A stretch of 64,000 bases of DNA, taken from NCBI GenBank assembly GCA_023954195.1, contig JAMLIK010000003.1, forward strand, positions 310,001 to 374,000, read 5' to 3'. The notes beneath the pieces are model-generated. The model did no database searches, was not told the DNA's origin, and saw only the letters and a program-made list of their open reading frames with translations. This stretch comes from Xanthobacteraceae bacterium. Its GTDB lineage: Bacteria > Pseudomonadota > Alphaproteobacteria > Rhizobiales > Xanthobacteraceae. Of this stretch, positions 56,428-64,000 are shown in pieces. The position numbers were made by a program, and so were the translations under genes. How positions within the stretch are numbered: position 1 is the stretch's first letter; each line of letters starts with the position of its first letter.

Positions 56428-58641
56428 ATGAGCTTCAACAACTTCAAAGTCGAAACCGACGCCGACGGCATCGCGCTGGTGACGTGGGACATTCCCGGCA
56501 AATCGATGAACGTGCTGGATACCGCGACCATCGAGGAACTCGGCAAGATCGTCGAACAGACGACGAGCGACGCGGCGGTGAAGGGTGTCGTCATCACCTC
56601 GGGCAAGGAGGCGTTCTCGGCCGGCGCCGACCTCTCGATGCTGGAAGGCATGAACCGCACCTACGCGGCCATGCTGAAGGAGAAGGGCGAGGAAGCCGCC
56701 AACCGGATGCTGTTCGACGAGAGCCGCAAGCTGTCGCAGACGCTGCGGACCATCGAGACCTGCGGCAAGCCGTGGGTCGCGGCGATCAACGGGCTCGCGC
56801 TCGGCGGCGCCTTCGAACTGACCTTGGCGTGCCATTATCGCGTCGCCGCCGACAATCCGAAGACCCGGCTCGGCCTGCCGGAAGTCAAGGTCGGCCTGTT
56901 CCCCGGCGGCGGCGGCACGCAACGTCTGCCACGCATGATGCCGGCGGCCGACGCGCTGCAACTGCTGCTCAAGGGCGATCCGATGACGCTCGCCAAGGCC
57001 AAGGCCGCGGGCATCGTCGGCGCCATCGTGCCGCCCGCCGATCTGATCGCGGCCGCCAAGGACTGGATCAAGGCCGGCGGCAAGCCGGTGCAGCCGTGGG
57101 ACGTCAAGGGCTTCAAGCTGCCGGGCGGCGCGGTTTATTCCGCCGCCGGCATGAATGTGTTCCCGCCGGCCAACGCGCTCTATCGCAGCCAGACCTACGA
57201 CAACTATCCGGCCGCGCGCGCCATCATGAGCTGCGTCTATGAGGGGCTCTTGGTCAACATCGACAACGGCCTGCGCATCGAGTCGCGCTACTTCGCGAAG
57301 ATCCTGCGCAGCAAGGAGGCGGCGGCGATGATCCGCAGCCTGTTCCTGTCGATGCAGGAGCTGAACAAGGGCGCGCGCCGCCCGGCCAACGTGCCGCCGA
57401 CCCGCGTGAAGAAGCTCGCGGTGATCGGCGCCGGCTTCATGGGCGCCAGCATCGGCTATGTCTCGGCCAAGGCCGGCATCGAGGTGGTGCTGATAGACCG
57501 CGATCAGGAGAGCGCCGACAAGGGCAAGGCGCATGCCCAGTCGGTGATCGACGGCCTCGTCGCCAAGGGCCGCGCCAAGGCGGCGGATCGCGACGCATTG
57601 CTCGGGCGCATCACCGCGACCGCCGATTATGCCGCCATCAGCGATTGCGATCTCGTCATCGAGGCGGTGTTCGAGGATCGCAAGGTCAAGTCGGAGACCT
57701 TCGCCAAGGCGCAAAAATATCTGCGCAAGGATGCGATCTTCGCCTCCAACACCTCGACCTTGCCGATCAATTCGCTGGCCGAGGAATGGCCCGATCAATC
57801 GCGCTTCATCGGCATTCATTTCTTCTCGCCGGTGGAGAAGATGATGCTGGTGGAAGTGATCCTCGGCAAGAACACCGGCGACGTCGCGCTCGCCACCGCG
57901 CTCGATTACGTGCGGCAGATAGCCAAGACGCCGATTGTCGTGAATGACTCGCGCGGCTTCTTCGCCAACCGCTGCGTGTTGCGCTTCACCGCCGAGGGGC
58001 TGGAGATGCTGATGGAGGGCGTGCCGGCGGCGATGATCGAGAACACCGCGCGGATGGCCGGCATGCCGGTCGGGCCGCTGTCGTTGTCCGATGAGGTCGC
58101 GCTCGATCTGGTGCTCAAGATCATGAAGGCGACCGAAGCCGATCTCGGCCCCAACGCCGTCGATCAGCAGCAGAAAAAGCTGATGGTCGAAATGGTCGAG
58201 AAGGACGGCCGCTTCGGCCGCAAGAACGGCAAGGGCTTCTACGACTATCCGGAAAAGGGCAAGGGCCAGAAATCGCTGTGGTCGGGGATCGCGGCGTTGC
58301 AGCCGAAACACCTCGATCCCGATACGCTCGATGTCGAGGAATTGAAGCAGCGCTTCCTGGTGGTGCAGGCGGTGGAAGCCGCGCGCACCGTGGAGGATCA
58401 CGTCATCGTCGATCCGCGCGAGGCCGATGTCGGCTCGATCCTCGGCTTCGGCTTCGCGCCGTTCACCGGCGGCGCGCTGTCCTATATCGACTTCATGGGG
58501 ACGAAGAATTTCGTCGCGCTGTGCCACAGGCTGGAGGCGAAATACGGCTCGCGCTTCACGCCGCCGAAGCTGCTGGAGGACATGGCCGCCAAGGGCGAAA
58601 CCTTCTACGGCCGCTTCCCGCCGAAGAAGGCGGCGGCGTGA
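56428..58641 (+). CDS. Multifunctional enoyl-CoA hydratase/3-hydroxyacyl-CoA dehydrogenase (FadB/FadJ-type)
   Basis: 737 residues. The N-terminal crotonase domain has the oxyanion-hole segments SAGADLSMLEG and NGLALGGAFELTLACHYRVA with its catalytic glutamates. The NAD-binding domain starts at about 325 (KKLAVIGAGFMGASIGYVSA), with FASNTSTLPINSLAE and HFFSPVEKMMLVE. The C-terminal domain contains GKGFYDYPEKG. It does steps two and three of beta-oxidation. ATG 56428 follows GGGAG; an upstream ATG at 56371 lies in repeat sequence. Confidence 0.95.
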   Translation: MSFNNFKVETDADGIALVTWDIPGKSMNVLDTATIEELGKIVEQTTSDAAVKGVVITSGKEAFSAGADLSMLEGMNRTYAAMLKEKGEEAANRMLFDESRKLSQTLRTIETCGKPWVAAINGLALGGAFELTLACHYRVAADNPKTRLGLPEVKVGLFPGGGGTQRLPRMMPAADALQLLLKGDPMTLAKAKAAGIVGAIVPPADLIAAAKDWIKAGGKPVQPWDVKGFKLPGGAVYSAAGMNVFPPANALYRSQTYDNYPAARAIMSCVYEGLLVNIDNGLRIESRYFAKILRSKEAAAMIRSLFLSMQELNKGARRPANVPPTRVKKLAVIGAGFMGASIGYVSAKAGIEVVLIDRDQESADKGKAHAQSVIDGLVAKGRAKAADRDALLGRITATADYAAISDCDLVIEAVFEDRKVKSETFAKAQKYLRKDAIFASNTSTLPINSLAEEWPDQSRFIGIHFFSPVEKMMLVEVILGKNTGDVALATALDYVRQIAKTPIVVNDSRGFFANRCVLRFTAEGLEMLMEGVPAAMIENTARMAGMPVGPLSLSDEVALDLVLKIMKATEADLGPNAVDQQQKKLMVEMVEKDGRFGRKNGKGFYDYPEKGKGQKSLWSGIAALQPKHLDPDTLDVEELKQRFLVVQAVEAARTVEDHVIVDPREADVGSILGFGFAPFTGGALSYIDFMGTKNFVALCHRLEAKYGSRFTPPKLLEDMAAKGETFYGRFPPKKAAA

Positions 58642-58650
58642 GCTAACTAT

Positions 58651-58785
58651 CGTCGTCCCTGCGAAGGCAGGGACCCATACGCCGCGACGTTGCAAATCGC
58701 GGGATCGTTGAGACACCCGGTTGGAACGCCTCGGCGCAACGAGAGACGCTTGTGGCTATGGATCCCTGCCGTCGCAGGGACGACG
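58651..58785. repeat. Dyad repeat family A, copy 4
   Basis: CGTCGTCCCTGCGAAGG...GGGACCCATAC and the inverse CTATGGATCCCTGCC...CAGGGACGACG, between the convergent fadB-type and gst genes. Confidence 0.72.
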
Positions 58786-58787
58786 AA

Positions 58788-58824
58788 AGAAAAAATAAGG
58801 GGCCGGATCGTTGATCCGGCCCCT
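58788..58824 (-). terminator. Rho-independent terminator of the gst gene
   Basis: AGGGGCCGGATC and GATCCGGCCCCT arms form a 12-pair stem with a three-base loop. On the minus strand it is followed by TTATTTTTTC. Confidence 0.85.
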
Positions 58825-58853
58825 CCATTTGCAGCATATGATCTCGCGACGGC

Positions 58854-59459
58854 TTACGCCAGCCCCTCGCTCTTGAGCGCGGCCTGCACCTGCGGGCGCG
58901 CGGCGACGCGGGCCTTGTAGGCCATCAGGTTCTTGAGGTTAGAGAGGTCGAACTTCATGGCGTCGGCCCAGCGCAGCATGGTGTAGAGATAGCCGTCGGC
59001 CACTGTGAAGGTCTTGCCGGTCAGGTAGTCCTTGCCCGCCAACTGGCCGTCGAGATAGGCGAAGCGGTCGTTGAGCCGGCCACGGAAGAACGCCTTGGCC
59101 TCGTCGGCGAGCGCGGGCTGGAACAGCGGGCTGAAACCCTTGTGCAACTCGGCGGAGATGAAGTTCAGCCACTCCTGCAAGCGGTAACGTTCGGACGAGC
59201 CGCCGGCCGGCGCGAGGTTGCTGGCCGGCGCCTTGTCGGCGATCAACTGCACGATCACCGGGCCCTCGGTGAGGATTTCGCCGTCGCCGAGTTGCAGCGT
59301 CGGCACCTGTCCCTTGGGGTTGACCTTGAGGAAATCGCTGCCGTCGGCGAGCTTCTTGGCCTTGAGGTCGACCTTGACGGTCTCGTGCGGAATGCCGGCT
59401 TCGAGCAGCGCGATATGCGGCGACAGCGAGCAGGCGCCCGGCGAATAATACAATTTCAT
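58854..59459 (-). CDS. Glutathione S-transferase
   Basis: 201 residues with an N-terminal thioredoxin-like domain (MKLYYSPGACSLSPHIALLEAG; GQVPTLQLGDGEILTEGPVIVQLIAD) and an all-helical C-terminal domain (NDRFAYLDGQLAGKDYLTGKTFTVADGYLYTMLRWA). The SPGACSLSPH motif is the beta-class type, with cysteine in the glutathione site. Conjugates glutathione to electrophiles or acts as a thiol reductase. It is divergent from a MarR-type regulator, a common control pair, and gshA is nearby. Confidence 0.94.
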   Translation of the reverse strand: MKLYYSPGACSLSPHIALLEAGIPHETVKVDLKAKKLADGSDFLKVNPKGQVPTLQLGDGEILTEGPVIVQLIADKAPASNLAPAGGSSERYRLQEWLNFISAELHKGFSPLFQPALADEAKAFFRGRLNDRFAYLDGQLAGKDYLTGKTFTVADGYLYTMLRWADAMKFDLSNLKNLMAYKARVAARPQVQAALKSEGLA

Positions 59460-59536
59460 CGGAATTGTCCTTCCTGGGGATTGTCGGTATGGGAGATGAC
59501 TTGATTAAATGCGCCTGCATGGAATAGTCAAGAATG

Positions 59537-59548
59537 ATGCAAGTGCAT
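59537..59548. promoter_or_regulatory. Candidate MarR-type operator between gst and marR
   Basis: ATGCA-AG-TGCAT dyad in the roughly 110-base AT-rich gap between the two divergent genes. MarR proteins bind short dyads overlapping the promoters they share. Confidence 0.4.
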
Positions 59549-59570
59549 ATATGGCGGCGTGACCGGCACG

Positions 59571-60086
59571 ATGTTCGACCCGCACACGGTGGACCAGGGG
59601 ATGAAACGCAAACCATCGACGGAGGCGACCGCGGCGTGGATCCGGTTGATGCGCATCCAGAGCCGGGTGCTGGGCGCGGTCGAGCAGGACTTGAAGAAGG
59701 CGGGATTTCCGCCGCTCGCCTGGTATGACGCGCTGTTGGAATTGGCGCGGGCGCCCGGCGGCGAGTTGCGCCCGGTCGAGCTCGAAAAGCAGATGCTGAT
59801 CCCGCAATATTCGACGTCGCGCCTGATCGACCGGCTGGTCGAGGAAGGTCTTGCCGCGCGGCGCGAATGCAAGATGGACAAGCGCGGCCTGTTCGTCGAG
59901 ATCACCGAGGCCGGCCGCGACTTGCAGAAGCGGATGTGGAGCGCCTATTCGGCGGCGATCGAGCGCCACGTCGGCTCGAAGCTGTCGGATGCCGACGCCG
60001 CGAAATTGTGCTCGCTGCTGGACCGGCTCGGTTGCTCCTGCGACGAGGCGACGCCGGTTCCCCCCGCCGCGGCGGCGCCGCGATGA
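59571..60086 (+). CDS. MarR-family transcriptional regulator
   Basis: About 171 residues. Winged helix with LELARAPGGELRPVELEKQMLIPQYSTSRLIDRLVEEGLAARRECKMDKRGLFVEITEAGRDLQ, the typical recognition helix and DxR wing motif. The CSLLDRLGCSCDE tail holds two cysteines close together that could sense oxidants or electrophiles. The start may be GTG 59559, ATG 59571 or ATG 59601. Divergent from gst, which it probably controls. Confidence 0.88.
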   Translation: MFDPHTVDQGMKRKPSTEATAAWIRLMRIQSRVLGAVEQDLKKAGFPPLAWYDALLELARAPGGELRPVELEKQMLIPQYSTSRLIDRLVEEGLAARRECKMDKRGLFVEITEAGRDLQKRMWSAYSAAIERHVGSKLSDADAAKLCSLLDRLGCSCDEATPVPPAAAAPR

Positions 60087-60179
60087 ATATGACCGCATCA
60101 CCCGGTCGCGCGCCGTTCGGCCGCGACCTTGTCTCTTACCGCGCGGACACAGGTGTCGCGGTTCCTCCCCGGATTTTTC

Positions 60180-61550
60180 ATGGCGCGTGATCAGACCGAT
60201 ACAACGCCGCTGCGATCGCGCGACGAGTTGGTGGCGTGGTTCGAGGCCGGCAGCAAGCCGAAGTCTCAATTCCGGATCGGGACCGAGCACGAGAAGACGC
60301 CCTTCACCGTCAGCGGCCACCGTCCGGTGCCTTACGAAGGGCCGCGCGGCATCGGCGCGTTGCTGGAAGGCATGCGGCTCCTGCTCGGCTGGGACCCGAT
60401 CATGGAGGGGGGCAATATCATCGGATTGCACGACGTCACCGGCGGCGGCGCGATTTCGCTGGAGCCTGGCGGGCAGTTCGAATTGTCCGGCGCGCCGGTG
60501 GAGACCGTGCATCAGACCCAGTCCGAACTGATGGCGCATCTGGCGCAGGTCCACGAGATCGCGGAGCCGCTCGGCATCCGCTTTCTCGGCCTCGGCATGA
60601 CGCCGTCATGGTCGCGGGCGCAAATCCCTCCGATGCCCAAAGGGCGTTACAAGATCATGACCAACTACATGCCGAAGGTCGGCAAGTACGGTCTCGACAT
60701 GATGTACCGGACCTGCACGGTGCAGACCAATCTCGACTTCTCGTCCGAAGCCGACATGGTGAAGAAGCTGCGGGTGTCGCTGGCGCTGCAACCGGTGGCG
60801 ACGGCGCTGTTCGCCAATTCGCCGTTCACCGAAGGCAAGCCGAACGGCTATCTCTCGTTCCGCTCCGAAATCTGGCGCGATACCGACAATGCGCGGGCCG
60901 GCATGCTGCCATGGGCGTTCGAGGACGGCATGGGTTTCGAGCGCTGGGTGGATTACGCGCTCGACGTGCCGATGTACTTCGTCAAGCGCGGCGATGCTTA
61001 TATCGACGTCTCGGGAACCTCGTTCCGGGATTTCTTCGAGGGCAAGAATCCCCGGCTGCCCGGTGAACTCCCCACTTTGTCGGACTGGGCCAACCATCTC
61101 TCGACCATCTTCCCCGAGGTGCGGCTGAAGCGCTATCTCGAAATGCGCGGCGCCGACGGCGTGCCGTGGGGCCGGCTGCCGGCGCTGCCGGCGTTCTGGG
61201 TCGGGTTGCTTTACGACGACGTCAGCCTCGATGCGGCCTGGGATATCGCCAAACATTGGAATGCCCATGAGCGGCAGGCGTTGCGCGATGACGTGCCGCG
61301 CCTCGGCTTCCGGGCGCGCATCCGCGATCGCTATCTGTTCGAGGTCGCGAAGGAATGTCTGGCGCTGGCCCATGCCGGATTGCGCCGGCGCGGTCATGTC
61401 GACCATCTCGGCCGCGACGAGACGCGCCATTTGATCGCGCTGAACGAGATCGTCGAGTCCGGCCGCTCGCCGGCGGAGGAAATGCTCGAAAAATATCATG
61501 GCGCCTGGAACGGCTCGGTCGAACCGGTCTATGCCGAATACGCCTTCTGA
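60180..61550 (+). CDS. gshA: Glutamate-cysteine ligase (plant/alphaproteobacterial type)
   Basis: 456 residues. First step of glutathione synthesis, joining glutamate to cysteine with ATP. FRIGTEHEKTPF binds metal-ATP, and GGAISLEPGGQFELSG, GRYKIMTNYMPKVGKYGLDMMYRTCTVQTNLDF, and FANSPFTEGKPNGYLSFRSEIW are class signatures of the plant-type enzyme. ATG 60180 was chosen over an upstream ATG 17 codons earlier because it gives the family length. The gst and marR genes upstream fit a glutathione theme. Confidence 0.95.
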   Translation: MARDQTDTTPLRSRDELVAWFEAGSKPKSQFRIGTEHEKTPFTVSGHRPVPYEGPRGIGALLEGMRLLLGWDPIMEGGNIIGLHDVTGGGAISLEPGGQFELSGAPVETVHQTQSELMAHLAQVHEIAEPLGIRFLGLGMTPSWSRAQIPPMPKGRYKIMTNYMPKVGKYGLDMMYRTCTVQTNLDFSSEADMVKKLRVSLALQPVATALFANSPFTEGKPNGYLSFRSEIWRDTDNARAGMLPWAFEDGMGFERWVDYALDVPMYFVKRGDAYIDVSGTSFRDFFEGKNPRLPGELPTLSDWANHLSTIFPEVRLKRYLEMRGADGVPWGRLPALPAFWVGLLYDDVSLDAAWDIAKHWNAHERQALRDDVPRLGFRARIRDRYLFEVAKECLALAHAGLRRRGHVDHLGRDETRHLIALNEIVESGRSPAEEMLEKYHGAWNGSVEPVYAEYAF

Positions 61551-61841
61551 GATCGGGCGGGGTCCTGGAGTCCGGCCCGAAATTCGGTCTGCGCGAGGAC
61601 GCCGCTGAGGCTGTTTGATAGGGCCGCGCGAATGTGATCGCGATCCGCCGGCCTTGCCGCTCATCAACTCGTGAACTGCGCCCGCCGTTCATCCGCCGTA
61701 CAGGAATATGGCGATTAGATGAATTTCGCCGCGTCGCCCGCGAAAGCCGGCGCGCGACGTTTCATTTGTCGCGGCATCTGGTGGCGGTGGCATTGGCGAG
61801 ACCCCGGCAGCGTCGGCATGGCGAGAGACAAGGAGTTTGGA

Positions 61842-62402
61842 ATGACCGGCGCATCTTATGCCAGGATCGCTCTCGCCGCCGGGATGCTGCTGCTTGGCCT
61901 GTTGTCTCCGGCGTCGCTGTCGGGGGCGCGCGCGCAGGCGAATTTCGATCGGATCGGCGGCGACTATCTGCGCTCGCCGGTCGCCTCCGGCGATCCCGCG
62001 GAGTGCGCGATGATCTGCGAGCGCGACAGGCGTTGCCGGGCCTGGACCTTCAGCTATCCCACCCGCGCGGACGGGGCGTTCTGCTGGCTCAAGAGCAGCG
62101 TGCCGCAACGCAGCCGCAGCGATTGCTGCATTTCCGGCGTTCGCGGCGCCGGCGTGCTCGAACCCCATGTCAGGGGCCTCGAAATCTCCACCGACCGCAG
62201 CGGTGGCGACTATCGCACCTTCGAGGTCAAGGGCAAGGCGGGCGAGGAGCAATGCAAGGCCGCCTGCACCGCCGAGAACAAGTGCCGGGCCTGGACCTAC
62301 GCGCGGCCGGGCTATGCCGGCCACGAGGCGCGCTGTTTTCTCAAGAAAGAGATCAAGCCGCCGCGCCGCAGGCCGGGATTCATTTCCGGCGTGGTGCGGT
62401 AG
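61842..62402 (+). CDS. Secreted protein with two PAN/apple-like domains
   Basis: 186 residues with a signal peptide (IALAAGMLLLGLLSPASLSGARA). Two similar cysteine-rich units follow: NFDRIGGDYLRSPV...ECAMICERDRRCRAWTFSYPTR...CWLK and STDRSGGDYRTFEV...QCKAACTAENKCRAWTYARPG...CFLK, the PAN/apple pattern. PAN domains bind proteins or carbohydrates. ATG 61842 follows AAGGAG. Stands alone; ligand unknown. Confidence 0.88.
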   Translation: MTGASYARIALAAGMLLLGLLSPASLSGARAQANFDRIGGDYLRSPVASGDPAECAMICERDRRCRAWTFSYPTRADGAFCWLKSSVPQRSRSDCCISGVRGAGVLEPHVRGLEISTDRSGGDYRTFEVKGKAGEEQCKAACTAENKCRAWTYARPGYAGHEARCFLKKEIKPPRRRPGFISGVVR

Positions 62403-62426
62403 GGAAGCGTGGGCCTCTTGATGGAC

Positions 62427-62514
62427 CGTCATTGCCGGACTTGACCCGGCAATCCATCCTTTTGAAACGACTCATCCTTTTTGATGGATGCGCGGGTCAA
62501 GCCCGCGCATGACG
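62427..62514. repeat. Dyad repeat family B
   Basis: CCGTCATTGCCGGACTTGAC...CAATCCATCC and GATGGATGCGCGGGTCAAG...CGCATGACG, between convergent genes. Confidence 0.7.
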
Positions 62515-62532
62515 ATTCCATCCGAACCCGTC

Positions 62533-63306
62533 TCAATGCACCGATGAGAAGAACCGCTCGGGGCGGAAGCCGGACAGCCAGGTCCACACCGGCCGGTCGC
62601 GGATGCCGAGGTCCCACGAGCCGACGATGGCGTCGACGCGGCCGACCAGGTCCGTGACCGGCAACAGCCCGACGCCGCCCTCGGCGACCGGCACGCGGCT
62701 GTCGGAGGAATTGTCGCGGTTGTCGCCCATCACGAACAGCCGGTCGGGCGGCACCGTCACCTCCACGGTGTTGTCGAGCGGGTCGTTCATACGCAATTTG
62801 AAGATCGGATGCGCCACGCCGCCCGGTAGCGTCTCGATGTAGCGGTGCGCGGTTTCGCTGGTGCCGTTGTCGCGTTCGGCCGCGCCGAGCCCGTCGGCCT
62901 TCAGCGGCACCGGCTGTCCGTTGAGCCAGAGCCGGCCGCCGCGCATCTGCACATGGTCGCCGGGCAGGCCGACCACGCGCTTGACCCAGACCTGCGAGGT
63001 GTCGCCGGGCCAGCGGAACACCACGACGTCGCCGCGCTTCGGCAACTGTCCGAGAATCCGCCCGGTATCCGGCGCGGTGACGTGGATCGGCAGCGAGGCG
63101 GCGCTGTAGCCGTAGGGGAATTTCGAGGCGAGCAGCGCGTCGCCGATCAACAGCGTCGGCTCCATCGATGCCGACGGCACGTAGAACGGCTCGGCCAGCG
63201 CGCCCTTGGCGACGAACACCGCCAGCACGATGGCCGCGATCTGGCCGAGCGAGGACAGCCAGTGCTGCCTCGGCTTGGCGGCGGGGTTGGTGGTGTCGGT
63301 GCTCAT
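62533..63306 (-). CDS. lepB: Signal peptidase I
   Basis: 257 residues. A membrane anchor ([19 protein letters not shown]) precedes the catalytic Ser47 (PSASMEPTL) and Lys109 ([12 protein letters not shown]). The [11 protein letters not shown] box is also present. Cuts signal peptides from exported proteins on the outer face of the inner membrane. The ATG overlaps the tldD stop (ATGA), so the two are co-transcribed. A second LepB may exist elsewhere, because this copy lies outside the usual rnc-acpS cluster. Confidence 0.95.
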   Translation of the reverse strand: MSTDTTNPAAKPRQHWLSSLGQIAAIVLAVFVAKGALAEPFYVPSASMEPTLLIGDALLASKFPYGYSAASLPIHVTAPDTGRILGQLPKRGDVVVFRWPGDTSQVWVKRVVGLPGDHVQMRGGRLWLNGQPVPLKADGLGAAERDNGTSETAHRYIETLPGGVAHPIFKLRMNDPLDNTVEVTVPPDRLFVMGDNRDNSSDSRVPVAEGGVGLLPVTDLVGRVDAIVGSWDLGIRDRPVWTWLSGFRPERFFSSVH

Positions 63307-64000
63307 CCGCCGGTGCCTCCGACCGTGATGCGATCCATCCGCAGCGTCGGCTGGCCGACGCCGACCGGCACGCCCTGGCCCTGCTTGCCGCAGGTGCCGA
63401 TGCCGTCGTCGAGCGCGAGATCGTTGCCGATCATGCTGATGCGGTGCAGGTCGGTGGGGCCGTTGCCGATCAGCATCGCGCCCTTGAGCGGCGCGCCGAG
63501 CTTTCCGTTCTCGATTTTATAGGCTTCCGTGCACTGGAAGACATATTTGCCGGAGGTGATATCGACCTGACCGCCGCCGAAATTGGCGGCGTAGATGCCG
63601 TTCTTCACCGAGGCGAGAATCTCCGCCGGGTCGCGGCCGCCGGCCAGCATGTAGGTGTTGGTCATGCGCGGCATCGGCACATGGGCGTAGCTCTGGCGGC
63701 GGCCGTTGCCGGTCGGCTTCATGTTCATCAGCCGGGCGTTCTGGCGGTCCTGCATATAGCCGACCAGGATGCCGTCCTCGATCAGAACCGTGCGATTGGT
63801 CGGGGTGCCCTCGTCGTCGATCGATAGCGAACCGCGTCGCGCGGAGATGGTGCCGTCGTCGACCACGGTGACGCCTTTCGCGGCCACCTGCTGGCCCATC
63901 AGGCCGGCGAAGGCCGAGGTCCGCTTGCGGTTGAAGTCGCCCTCAAGCCCGTGGCCGACGGCCTCGTGCAGCATCACGCCCGGCCAGCCGGGGCCGAGCA
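63303..64000 (-). CDS. tldD: Metalloprotease TldD, C-terminal part (runs off the window)
   Basis: At least 232 residues of a TldD/PmbA zinc protease. The zinc motif [11 protein letters not shown] (HExxxH) is right at the window edge, and [31 protein letters not shown] with [21 protein letters not shown] follows. The stop lies at 63303, inside the lepB start. The N-terminal half is beyond position 64000. TldD with TldE processes modified peptides and degrades unfolded small proteins. Confidence 0.95.
   Translation of the reverse strand, partial: LGPGWPGVMLHEAVGHGLEGDFNRKRTSAFAGLMGQQVAAKGVTVVDDGTISARRGSLSIDDEGTPTNRTVLIEDGILVGYMQDRQNARLMNMKPTGNGRRQSYAHVPMPRMTNTYMLAGGRDPAEILASVKNGIYAANFGGGQVDITSGKYVFQCTEAYKIENGKLGAPLKGAMLIGNGPTDLHRISMIGNDLALDDGIGTCGKQGQGVPVGVGQPTLRMDRITVGGTGG

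Overview
The window is high-GC host chromosome of an alphaproteobacterium, most likely family Nitrobacteraceae (Rhodopseudomonas/Bradyrhizobium type). This follows from an OxyR-katG divergon, aerobic cobaltochelatase CobS/CobT, a class I lysyl-tRNA synthetase, RopB/Omp25-like porins, a DUF6460 protein, an alph_Pro_TM protein and many GC-rich dyad repeats between genes. The assignment is inferred from gene content; no 16S gene is present.

Host backbone, left (1-25.7 kb): oxyR/katG peroxide defence; cobS-cobT; a secreted phytase-like esterase; an M29 aminopeptidase; a DUF2778 (Tlde1-like) L,D-transpeptidase-fold protein; the pdeM-lhr DNA-damage pair; a double-barrel porin; a LivK-like binding protein; a MATE exporter; DUF952-pyrD; an S24 repressor-like protein; a TauE-like permease; lysS; and an amino-acid-type binding protein. 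Several families of dyad repeats occupy the gaps. One sits inside cobS-cobT and another has become coding sequence inside lhr.

Accessory region (27.0-39.4 kb): a family 2 glycosyltransferase gene is cut into three pieces by two separate but related transposons. Element 1 (27007-32698) has perfect 28-bp terminal inverted repeats and an 8-bp target duplication CTGTCCGC. Element 2 (32809-39431) has 26-bp terminal inverted repeats with one mismatch and an 8-bp duplication CATTTTCG. Each has an IS1595-family (ISXO2-like) DDN transposase. Each also carries the same kind of cargo in the same layout: a coiled-coil/winged-helix protein at the left end, a one-polypeptide restriction-modification enzyme (MmeI-like in element 1, Eco57I/type IIG-like in element 2), a divergent DUF6471 protein beside the transposase, and an unrelated-looking membrane protein at the right end. 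Element 2 also has a second coiled-coil/winged-helix gene whose stop codon lies inside a tRNA-like structure. I regard this as a compact mobile defence-transposon design and as the most interesting part of the window. Joining the three glycosyltransferase pieces with one copy of each duplication removed gives an uninterrupted 684-codon frame, so the insertions look recent.

Host backbone, right (40-64 kb): an SCO copper protein; a small secreted protein; an FAD dehydrogenase, an OYE-type oxidoreductase, an alpha/beta hydrolase and a Baeyer-Villiger monooxygenase that could together degrade cyclic ketones; an alph_Pro_TM/TauE pair; a large PodJ-like Sel1 protein; a beta-oxidation set (acyl-CoA dehydrogenase, thiolase, FadB-type enzyme); gst with a divergent marR; gshA; a PAN-domain secreted protein; and lepB with the C-terminal part of tldD running off the window.
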